Assembly (NCBI GenBank): GCA_919901705.1
Contig: CAKKPR010000020.1
Span: 1 to 13,166, forward strand
DNA from: Thermodesulfovibrionales bacterium
Lineage (GTDB): Bacteria > Nitrospirota > Thermodesulfovibrionia > Thermodesulfovibrionales > UBA1546
DNA length: 13,166 nucleotides
Direction: 5' to 3'
Shown here: piece by piece, positions 1 to 5,479 of the stretch
Layout: each line of letters opens with the position of its first letter
Position numbering within the stretch: position 1 is the stretch's first letter
Notes under the pieces: model-generated
What the model was told of the DNA's origin: nothing
The model's database searches: none
The model's input: only the letters and a program-made list of their open reading frames with translations
Translations under genes and position numbers: made by a program

Positions 1-1052
1 AATCCGGCATTTTTTATTGCCCTGATGATGTCCTCTTTTGAAACCCTGTAACTTATGCCTGCTGATGCAACAACATTTTCCTCAATCATTGTAGAGCCGA
101 AATCATTTGCGCCGAACCTCAATGCAACCTCGGCAATTTTCAACCCCTGCGTTACCCACGATGCCTGAATGTTTTTAATGTTGTCAAGATATATCCTTGA
201 GAGCGCAAGCACCCTGAGATATTCCACCGCAGTAGCAACGTAGCGTTGAGCGTTAGGCGTCAGGCGTTGGGCGTTTTTTGTCGCTGAACGCTGAACGCTG
301 AACGCTGAACGCTTTTTCGCTAACGCCGTATTCCCCGGCTGGAATGTCCACGGGATAAATGCGGTAAACCCTCCTGTCCTGTCCTGAAGGTTCCTTATTG
401 CATCAAGATGTTCAATAATGTCTTCAGGTTTTTCAATGCTCCCGAACATCATTGTTGCAGTTGTCCTCATGCCGAGCCTGTGCGCCTCTTCCATTACCTT
501 AAGCCATGATGATGATTTTATCTTCCTTGGGCTCAGTATCTCCCTCACCCTGTCAGAGAGTATCTCTGCGCCTCCTCCGGGGATGGAATCGAGCCCTGCG
601 CCTTTCAATATTTTCAAGGCCTCCTTAATTGTCAGGTCTGATTTATCGGCGATGTAGCATATCTCAGGAGGTGAAAACCCATGGACATTAATGTCAAAAC
701 GCGATTTTATTGATCTAAGCAAACTGATGTAATACTCAATATTGAAATCAGGGTGTAATCCTCCCTGAATCAATATTTGCGTGCCGCCGAGATTTATTGT
801 CTCTTCAATCTTCTTGAATAACTCATCTTCACTCAATATATAGGAATCTTTGTCTTCCTTATCCCTCCAGAACGCACAGAAAGTGCATTTATTTATGCAG
901 ATGTTTGTGTAGTTTATATTCCTGTCAACAATGAATGTGCCGGTCTTTTCAGGATGAAGTTCTCCCCTTATCCCGTCTGCCTGCTGGCCAAGGTCAAGCA
1001 GATCAGAGTTTTTTAAAAGGGCTAATGCTTTTTTCTTTGATATCCGGTTCAT
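1..1052 (-). CDS. mqnC: Cyclic dehypoxanthinyl futalosine synthase MqnC (partial, C-terminus off the left edge)
   Basis: Radical SAM enzyme of the futalosine menaquinone pathway; it cyclises dehypoxanthine futalosine to the cyclic form. I translated the minus strand from the ATG at 1052 and found 350 open codons up to the window edge. The cluster motif is Cys52-x3-Cys56-x2-Cys59 within NICINKCTFCAFW. Family-typical stretches follow: GGLHPDFNIEYY (about 98-109), PGGGAEILSD (158-167), AFIPWTFQPGNT (231-242) and FGANDFGSTMIEENVV (313-328). The last two separate MqnC from its paralogue MqnE. Residues about 247-271 (rich in S, Q, R, N and A) do not look like the family and coincide with a heptamer foldback at the DNA level; the frame resumes at EYLRVLALSRIYLDN. 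The start lies 10 nt after the upstream gene's stop, with only a distant AAAGGA, so translational coupling is likely. The product is known from family features; retained activity despite the insertion is inference. Confidence 0.93.
   Translation of the reverse strand, partial: MNRISKKKALALLKNSDLLDLGQQADGIRGELHPEKTGTFIVDRNINYTNICINKCTFCAFWRDKEDKDSYILSEDELFKKIEETINLGGTQILIQGGLHPDFNIEYYISLLRSIKSRFDINVHGFSPPEICYIADKSDLTIKEALKILKGAGLDSIPGGGAEILSDRVREILSPRKIKSSSWLKVMEEAHRLGMRTTATMMFGSIEKPEDIIEHLDAIRNLQDRTGGFTAFIPWTFQPGNTALAKKRSAFSVQRSATKNAQRLTPNAQRYVATAVEYLRVLALSRIYLDNIKNIQASWVTQGLKIAEVALRFGANDFGSTMIEENVVASAGISYRVSKEDIIRAIKNAG
243..312. repeat. 70-bp foldback of two opposed 4x7-bp heptamer arrays inside mqnC
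   Basis: On the plus strand, four units GCGTTGA, GCGTTAG, GCGTCAG and GCGTTGG (243-270) are followed by a 14-nt centre containing T6 (271-284), then four perfect TGAACGC units (285-312). The second array is the reverse complement of GCGTTCA units. With the GCG/CGC flanks of the centre, two 31-nt arms can pair around an 8-nt loop (274-281). The element is read in frame in mqnC and adds roughly 25 residues to a loop after FQPGNT. Confidence 0.9.
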
Positions 1053-1062
1053 ATCTTATTTT

Positions 1063-2091
1063 TTAAAATCCTTTAAAATGCCTTGTCATTGATTTTATCG
1101 CGTTATCAACATTCTGAAGTTTTTTACTCTTACTTAACTTTATGTTCAATCTTGATGTATACGGTTCTAAGAGTTTTGCAACATCTTCCTTTCTCACTAA
1201 AATCTCCATAGGCACAATCAATGTATTTTCCATGCGTAATAAAAATTTCTCTGAAAATTCCTTCTGGCAGGTATCCTTTTGCGCAAGATGCACATCATGG
1301 ATAAACCCGGTATCGTGATCGGCGATCATAATAGCTTGAGGGAAAAATGGTCTCCCGCCTTCCCTTACCGCTGTGGGAGCAAAGAAAAAATCAATCTCCC
1401 AAACTGCCGGAACCTGTTTTATTGTATTTTTTATTCTCTGGAGCCGGATTTCGTCCACAGGCTCATTTGCATGATATCCTGTCTTGATAGGAGCAGGTTC
1501 TCTCCATTCATCTTTCCAGATAACCTTGCCATCCTTTGTCTCGGATAACCTTATTAAATATTGATTTTTCTGTGGGGGATGAAGCATCTGGTTATTTTCT
1601 TTTAAACGCAAACAGACATCTTTTGCCTGATTCAAAGCTTCGACCATGTACAATGCCTCGTCCCTGCTTAGAAACCACGGAAAATAACCGGGTTTATAAC
1701 TTCTGAAAACAGGCCAAGCATTATGCCCTTTGAATTTATATCCCAGACGATTGATCAATTGTATATCTTCTTTTTCAACAAATCTCTTGTCCTCAAACAT
1801 TACAATCAGGCAATCCTGAATATGCAGAGAATCAGGGTCTTCGGGTTTTACCTGGTTATTTAGAATTTTCAAGTAACCCTGTAAACCTTCTGTGCCATGA
1901 TACACAGCCATTGCCAGCATTTCGCCTATCTCACCCATAATGCAGCAATAACCAACCTCACCGGTCAGTGGCTTTTGGACGCCAAATATATCGGTTTCCT
2001 TTACCCATTTCCATGGCTCAATTTTTTTAAACTCTATGGCAGCATCATAAAGCGCTTTCAATTCATCCAGTGTAGGTTTGGATTCTTCCAT
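1063..2091 (-). CDS. Conserved protein of unknown function (possibly DUF7309/DUF6930 type)
   Basis: A soluble 342-residue protein with no signal peptide or membrane segment. The start is supported by AAAGGAG about 6 nt before the ATG. The N-terminal part (about 10-75) contains PWKWVKETDIFGV, then GEVGYCCIMGEIGEMLAMAVYHGTEGL. A proline/lysine-rich centre (about 165-205) leads to a C-terminal part (about 228-300) with AVWEIDFFFAP and RPFFPQAIMIADHDTG. From memory, this two-part layout resembles proteins annotated with DUF7309 and DUF6930; I could not check this, and I assign no function. It is the last gene of the accessory block and ends 10 nt before mqnC, so the two are presumably co-transcribed. 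That spacing is odd for an apparently unrelated gene and suggests the block was integrated without disturbing the operon. Confidence 0.75.
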   Translation of the reverse strand: MEESKPTLDELKALYDAAIEFKKIEPWKWVKETDIFGVQKPLTGEVGYCCIMGEIGEMLAMAVYHGTEGLQGYLKILNNQVKPEDPDSLHIQDCLIVMFEDKRFVEKEDIQLINRLGYKFKGHNAWPVFRSYKPGYFPWFLSRDEALYMVEALNQAKDVCLRLKENNQMLHPPQKNQYLIRLSETKDGKVIWKDEWREPAPIKTGYHANEPVDEIRLQRIKNTIKQVPAVWEIDFFFAPTAVREGGRPFFPQAIMIADHDTGFIHDVHLAQKDTCQKEFSEKFLLRMENTLIVPMEILVRKEDVAKLLEPYTSRLNIKLSKSKKLQNVDNAIKSMTRHFKGF

Positions 2092-2113
2092 TAAAGACTC
2101 CTTTATGTGTGAG

Positions 2114-2341
2114 TTACTTCACGTTCACTTCAATCACCTGTGTCGTATCCTGCCCTAAAATATCTACTGCCTTCACAGCGATTTTGTATCTGCCTTTTTT
2201 CTCATATTCATGCCATGCGGATTCAAGTTCAATTTCGGGGTTCTTTTTTGTCCTGAAAGACTGCCATTCCTTCGGCAGTTTCCTGCCTTCTTTGATTAGG
2301 TTTATGATTTCGTCTTTGTCTTTATCGGAGAGATTGGGCAT
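2114..2341 (-). CDS. Short ORF resembling the C-terminal tail of an adenine-specific DNA methyltransferase (probable remnant)
   Basis: Seventy-five residues from the ATG at 2341, which follows the HEPN gene's TAA by one nucleotide; a TTG at 2365 would add eight residues. The first half is charged and helical (DKDKDEIINLIKEGRKLPKEW). The second half, with RYKIAVKAVDILGQDTTQVIEVNV, resembles the extreme C-terminus of type III-like or stand-alone adenine DNA methyltransferases, where I remember ikVvDifGnDTtkvieV. None of the catalytic motifs (DPPY, FxGxG) is present, so it cannot methylate DNA alone. Most likely it is the end of a deleted restriction-modification gene. The tight spacing to HEPN would also allow a small functional protein. 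The family link is recalled, not searched. Confidence 0.5.
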   Translation of the reverse strand: MPNLSDKDKDEIINLIKEGRKLPKEWQSFRTKKNPEIELESAWHEYEKKGRYKIAVKAVDILGQDTTQVIEVNVK

Positions 2342-2342
2342 G

Positions 2343-2732
2343 TTACTTAAAAGTGTTCTCGACAAACTTTATGAACTCTCTCACATGCTCCAGATAATAT
2401 TCCGGCTCGTGCAGGGAATCAAAAATCAACGCATATCTGAATTCAACGGCATAAGGGGTTAGTTCGGTAAGAATATTCATAGACTCCAACAGACCGACAC
2501 GGTTTTCTTCTGCAAGGTCAATCAGATCTTCGAGGTCATGAGTTTTGGGAAACTGAATGCCTTTAAGGCTTAACAATGATTTTAAAGCCTTTTCAACACT
2601 CTGCTGAAGATGAAAATATTTAATTTCATTGGCAACGTCAGGGTTATTTATAACCTGCTCAACTAAAACCAAATCCTGCTTTGCCTTGATTAAGAAAACC
2701 TCATATTGCTGCTTAAAATTATTTTCGCTCAT
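2343..2732 (-). CDS. HEPN domain protein (partner of the MNT nucleotidyltransferase)
   Basis: A 129-residue, mostly helical protein. The ATG at 2732 (MSENNFKQQY) is preferred over an extended frame to 2798 because it gives the usual HEPN length and has AAGGGA upstream. Typical features are KAKQDLVLVEQV, then YFHLQQSVEKALKSLLSLKG and the PKTHDLEDLIDLA segment. It overlaps the end of the MNT gene by 14 nt, the classic MNT-HEPN arrangement, in which the HEPN protein can act as a toxin controlled by its nucleotidyltransferase partner. The canonical HEPN RNase motif R-x4-6-H is not evident: the nearest Arg/His pair (RYALIFDSLH) has eight residues between. It may thus belong to a non-nuclease or divergent subfamily, and toxin activity is not supported by sequence alone. 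Confidence 0.85.
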   Translation of the reverse strand: MSENNFKQQYEVFLIKAKQDLVLVEQVINNPDVANEIKYFHLQQSVEKALKSLLSLKGIQFPKTHDLEDLIDLAEENRVGLLESMNILTELTPYAVEFRYALIFDSLHEPEYYLEHVREFIKFVENTFK

Positions 2733-3036
2733 ACAGAAGAATCCCTTTTTTATCCGCTTCAAAATAAATGGTATTAATCTGGTCTTTGTAAAAATCAAAC
2801 TCTTCCTGTGAGGCGACTATCGTATCGAACGGCATCAAAATTCCTTTCAGCATTCTTCTTGCTTCTACTGCTTCGCGTATCTTTGAAGAAATCTTCTCTT
2901 TGATTATCAGCAAATCAATATCACTGTCTTTTGTCGGCTTGCCGGATGCAAAACTGCCGAACAGGAAAATCCTTGCCGGATTGATCTTCTGCAACCTTTT
3001 TACAATTTCATTCTTTAAAGAGTCATTTATTCCCAT
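2719..3036 (-). CDS. MNT-type minimal nucleotidyltransferase (possible antitoxin)
   Basis: A 105-residue nucleotidyltransferase of the polymerase-beta fold. The signature is FLFGSFASGKPTKDSDIDLL (about 24-43): Gly27-Ser28 bind nucleotide, and Asp39 and Asp41 are the metal ligands. A third acidic residue is probably Asp71 in PFDTIVAS. The ATG at 3036 has GAGAGG a few nucleotides upstream. In characterised MNT-HEPN (MntA/HepT) pairs the MNT protein AMPylates the HEPN partner and neutralises it. All three catalytic acids are present, so this copy should be active. An extended -10 box lies just upstream. The two genes form the intact core of the accessory block; the flanking frames look decayed. 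Confidence 0.9.
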   Translation of the reverse strand: MGINDSLKNEIVKRLQKINPARIFLFGSFASGKPTKDSDIDLLIIKEKISSKIREAVEARRMLKGILMPFDTIVASQEEFDFYKDQINTIYFEADKKGILLYERK

Positions 3037-3051
3037 AAGAACCTCTCAGAA

Positions 3052-3060
3052 ATTATACCA
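3052..3060 (-). promoter_or_regulatory. Extended -10 promoter for the MNT-HEPN pair
   Basis: The minus strand reads TGGTATAAT, a perfect -10 hexamer with the TGN extension. It ends 15 nt before the MNT start codon. No good -35 box is seen at 16-19 nt, as is common for extended -10 promoters. A start 6-7 nt downstream would leave only about nine untranslated bases, so the GAGAGG ribosome site would be at the very 5' end; this lowers confidence. Confidence 0.4.
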
Positions 3061-3253
3061 TTTTGAACAGCTTAACCACATCTTCAAATTTCTTTATGCC
3101 TTCCCTGTACTTTTCCCATTCATCCTGTTTTACATAAAGCGGAATGTATTTGACCTCGCTTTGTGTTTTAATAAAGAACCCTGTCAAGCTATAGGGTTCT
3201 TTATTGCCATAGTGCACTTTTGTTACAGAATAATATAGATGATAGTAACTGTT
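3053..3253 (-). pseudogene. Truncated reading frame, possible DUF6788-like remnant
   Basis: Sixty-six sense codons lie open between stops at 3256-3254 and 3055-3053. The frame has no ATG near its beginning; GTG at 3217 would give 54 residues. The translation looks like real protein: tyrosine-rich YYSVTKVHYGNKEPYSLTG, then EVKYIPLYVKQDEWEKYREG and a short helix IKKFEDVVKLFKMV. The pattern resembles the C-terminal half of small DUF6788-type proteins often found near transposons and toxin-antitoxin loci (recalled, weak). The missing N-terminus suggests a gene fragment at the upstream edge of the accessory block, directly after mqnE. A 13-bp perfect inverted repeat lies inside it. Confidence 0.4.
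3170..3205. repeat. Perfect 13-bp inverted repeat with 10-nt loop
   Basis: The left arm AATAAAGAACCCT (3170-3182) and right arm AGGGTTCTTTATT (3193-3205) are exact reverse complements around GTCAAGCTAT. The A-rich outer left and T-rich outer right arm ends resemble a bidirectional intrinsic terminator and would follow mqnE by about 65 nt. Against this, the repeat sits inside a protein-like remnant frame and a terminator would be polar on the downstream mqnC. It could instead be a mobile-element end or a regulatory hairpin. Confidence 0.6.
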
Positions 3254-3270
3254 TTATGCAATGAGTGATT

Positions 3271-4401
3271 TCATTTTACAGCCCGATAAAACGAATCCCT
3301 TTCAACAGGAACCTTTCCTGCCTTTTTAATCATATTTATCAACTCACCGGCAGTAAGTCCCTTGCTGCTTAGCGCTCCTGCTGAATGAGTAACCTTTTCA
3401 TCAATGATAGTTCCGTCAATATCATCAGCCCCAAATAAAAGCGCAACCTGCGAAAGCTTTTCTCCAAGCATAATCCAGTAAGCCTTTATATGAGCGAAAT
3501 TATCAAGAACAAGCCTGCTCACAGCAATTGTCTTAAGGTCATCTATCCCTGATGAATATGTGCCCCCGATCTCCGTGTTCTTTGGATGATATGCAAGGGG
3601 TATGAATGCCTGAAACCCTTTTGTCTTGTCCTGAAGCTCCCTTAGTCTCAATAGATGGTCAACACGCTGCTCGTAATTCTCCACATGCCCATAAAGCATT
3701 GTCGCATTTGTCTTAATCCCTGCTCTATGTGCGGCCTCCATCACATTAATCCATCCTTCCCCTGAAAGTTTCTCGGGGCAGATCTGGCTTCTTACTCCTG
3801 TATCAAATATCTCAGCGCCTCCACCCGGCATTGTATCAAGGCCATGCTTTTTGAGTTCTATTAATGTATCTTCAACACTCTTTCCGCTTATCCTTGAAAA
3901 ATAGTCAATCTCTGTTGCAGTGAATGCTTTAATACATATCTTCGGAAAAGATTTTTTTATTCTCGATATCATCTCAAGGTAATATTCAAAAGGCCAGTCA
4001 GGATGTAAACCGCCGACGATATGGACTTCGCTCACCCCCCCATGCCCCTCCTTACCAAGGGGGGGATTAGGGGGGGTGATTTTAGGCTGCATTCTGTGTT
4101 CTGTCTTCTGTGTTCTAATCTTTGATATGATCTCATCAATAGTCATTTCATATGCGCCTGCTTCTCCTTTTGAGCGGCTAAAGGCGCAGAATTTGCAGCG
4201 ATTCACGCAGATGTTTGTAGGATTAACATGGATGTTTCTGATGAAATATGCCTTGTTGCCGTTCTTCTTTTTTGCGACATAAGATGCAAGCTTCCCGAGC
4301 GTAAATATATCATCGGTCTCAAATAACTTTATTGCGTCTTCTTTTGAGAGCCTTTTCCCTGAGAGGACTTTATTTTTGATTCTATTGCATGAGGGAATCA
4401 T
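3271..4401 (-). CDS. mqnE: Aminodeoxyfutalosine synthase MqnE
   Basis: Radical SAM enzyme that adds the adenosyl radical to the MqnA product to form aminofutalosine. From the ATG at 4401 it has 376 residues; an adjacent in-frame TTG at 4404 is an equally placed alternative, with AAGGAAG 9-12 nt upstream. The cluster motif is Cys65-x3-Cys69-x2-Cys72 (NICVNRCKFCAF). Family-typical stretches are EVHIVGGLHPDWPFEYY (about 125-141), GGGAEIF, AFIPLAYHPKNTEIGG and FGADDIDGTIIDEKVTHSAG. Residues about 100-124 (proline/glycine-rich ITPPNPPLGKEGHGG) are unlike the family and are encoded by a C/G hairpin plus a heptamer array. It lies upstream of mqnC on the same strand with the accessory block between them, and diverges from hemC. 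Confidence 0.95.
   Translation of the reverse strand: MIPSCNRIKNKVLSGKRLSKEDAIKLFETDDIFTLGKLASYVAKKKNGNKAYFIRNIHVNPTNICVNRCKFCAFSRSKGEAGAYEMTIDEIISKIRTQKTEHRMQPKITPPNPPLGKEGHGGVSEVHIVGGLHPDWPFEYYLEMISRIKKSFPKICIKAFTATEIDYFSRISGKSVEDTLIELKKHGLDTMPGGGAEIFDTGVRSQICPEKLSGEGWINVMEAAHRAGIKTNATMLYGHVENYEQRVDHLLRLRELQDKTKGFQAFIPLAYHPKNTEIGGTYSSGIDDLKTIAVSRLVLDNFAHIKAYWIMLGEKLSQVALLFGADDIDGTIIDEKVTHSAGALSSKGLTAGELINMIKKAGKVPVERDSFYRAVK
4032..4079. repeat. 48-bp C/G-rich hairpin element in-frame within mqnE
   Basis: Outer arms TCACCCCCCC (4032-4041) and GGGGGGGTGA (4070-4079) are perfect complements. Inner arms CCCCTCCTT (4045-4053) and AAGGGGGGG (4057-4065) pair with one wobble around ACC. On the coding strand it is read as a Pro/Gly/Lys stretch in a loop before the conserved EVHIVGGLHP strand. 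I recall very similar C/G palindromes scattered in genomes of several unrelated phyla. Confidence 0.85.
4092..4119. repeat. Array of four heptamers in mqnE
   Basis: Units TTCTGTG, TTCTGTC, TTCTGTG and TTCTAAT are strictly tandem with 7-bp period. The array starts 12 nt from the C/G hairpin and has no inverted partner array. It is read in frame on the coding strand, giving a short T/Q/K/E/H-rich stretch. Confidence 0.8.
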
Positions 4402-4418
4402 CAATTTTTAGGTCTTCC

Positions 4419-4448
4419 TTGAAGCTTTTTCTATAAAGATATTATACT
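4419..4448 (+). promoter_or_regulatory. Predicted promoter of hemC
   Basis: TTGAAG (4419-4424) and TATACT (4443-4448) are separated by 18 bp. The -10 box overlaps the opposite-strand -10 box proposed for mqnE. The expected leader of about 35 nt contains the hemC ribosome-binding site. Confidence 0.45.
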
Positions 4449-4471
4449 ATAAAGCCTCAGGTAATTCTTAA
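4441..4471 (-). promoter_or_regulatory. Predicted promoter of mqnE
   Basis: The minus strand has a perfect TATAAT (4446-4441) preceded by TTAAGA (4471-4466) at a 19-bp spacing. The segment TTTATAGTATAAT is repeated exactly upstream of cysE-cysS, which supports a shared promoter type. Confidence 0.45.
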
Positions 4472-4489
4472 CAGGAAAGAGGGTTTTAA

Positions 4490-5470
4490 TTGAAGAAGAA
4501 AAAAGTTGTAATAGGAACACGCGGAAGCAAGCTTGCATTGTGGCAGGCTGAGTGGGTTAAGTCAGAACTTGTTAAACTCAACCCTGATTTAACAATCGAA
4601 CTCAACAAGATAAAAACAACAGGCGACAAGATTCTCGATGTCCCGCTTGCAAAGGTTGGAGGTAAAGGGCTTTTTGTAAAAGAGATAGAGGAGGCGCTTT
4701 TAAGGGGCGAGGCAGACCTTGCAGTTCACAGCATGAAGGATGTGCCGACTGATTTTCCTAAAGGGCTTTATCTTGCAGTTATATGCAAAAGAGAAGACCC
4801 GCGTGACGCTTTCATCGCGCCAATGCAAAATGGAAAATTCAAAATTCAAAATTTCAAAAACCTTCCTCATGGCGCGACAATAGGAACGAGCAGCTTGAGG
4901 CGTTCGAGCCAGCTTCTTAGCATTAGGCCGGATTTAAAGATCATGCAGTTAAGAGGAAATCTTGATACAAGGCTGAGAAAGCTTGATGAAGGGCAGTTTG
5001 ATGCAATCATCCTTGCTGCTGCCGGAGTAAAAAGGCTTGGATGGGCTAACAGGATTACAGAAACAATTGAGCCCTCGATAAGCCTTCCTGCAATTGGGCA
5101 GGGCGCAGTTGGCATTGAATGCAGAATTGATGACGAATTTATAAATAAACTCATTGCACCTTTAAATCATAACGAGACATCAGTATGTGTGAGGGCAGAA
5201 AGGGCATGCCTTAAAAAACTTGAGGGCGGATGTCAGGTGCCTATAGCTGCGCATGCGAGGTTAGTCGACGGCAAAATTGTGATGGACGGTCTTGTCGGGA
5301 GTGTCTCAGGAGACAGGATTATCAGGAGCCATATCGAAGGAAATCCCAAAGATGCAGAAAGCCTCGGCCTCAAACTCGCCGAGGACTTACTTTCAAAAGG
5401 GGCAAAAGCGATACTTGATGAAGTTTACGGTAAAGACATAAGGCCTGTTAATGGAGAGATAGCAAGTTGA
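4490..5470 (+). CDS. hemC: Porphobilinogen deaminase (hydroxymethylbilane synthase)
   Basis: Polymerises four porphobilinogen units to hydroxymethylbilane for haem, sirohaem and corrinoid synthesis; cytosolic. The start is TTG at 4490 with AGGAAAGAGGG ending 6 nt upstream; no ATG fits the conserved N-terminus IGTRGSKLALWQA. The catalytic Asp is Asp84 (HSMKDVP), and the dipyrromethane cofactor is attached to Cys248 (EGGCQVPIAAHA). In E. coli HemC these are Asp84 and Cys242, so this protein has about six extra residues between them. The excess matches NGKFKIQNFK at about 114-123, encoded by a heptamer array, between AFIAP and the conserved LPHGATIGTSSLRR. Total length is 326 residues against a usual 305-315. 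It diverges from mqnE and converges on tyrS with only 9 nt between stop codons. Confidence 0.96.
   Translation: MKKKKVVIGTRGSKLALWQAEWVKSELVKLNPDLTIELNKIKTTGDKILDVPLAKVGGKGLFVKEIEEALLRGEADLAVHSMKDVPTDFPKGLYLAVICKREDPRDAFIAPMQNGKFKIQNFKNLPHGATIGTSSLRRSSQLLSIRPDLKIMQLRGNLDTRLRKLDEGQFDAIILAAAGVKRLGWANRITETIEPSISLPAIGQGAVGIECRIDDEFINKLIAPLNHNETSVCVRAERACLKKLEGGCQVPIAAHARLVDGKIVMDGLVGSVSGDRIIRSHIEGNPKDAESLGLKLAEDLLSKGAKAILDEVYGKDIRPVNGEIAS
4826..4853. repeat. Array of four A-rich heptamers in hemC
   Basis: Units CAAAATG, GAAAATT, CAAAATT and CAAAATT are contiguous. The array lies between the conserved AFIAP and LPHGATIG segments and accounts for the roughly six-residue excess over E. coli HemC. 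The inserted orientation has no stop in any frame. The opposite orientation (AATTTTG units) would create TGA. Confidence 0.7.
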
Positions 5471-5479
5471 GAGATAACT

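Noticed and set aside
2343..2798. Longer HEPN start at 2798 adding 22 residues.
   Set aside because: The extra residues are basic and not HEPN-like, overlap the MNT gene deeply, and the ATG at 2732 gives the family length.
3171..3205. The inverted repeat as a definite intrinsic terminator of mqnE.
   Set aside because: There is no separate T tract after the stem, it lies within a protein-like frame, and termination would cut off mqnC; left as an unexplained repeat.
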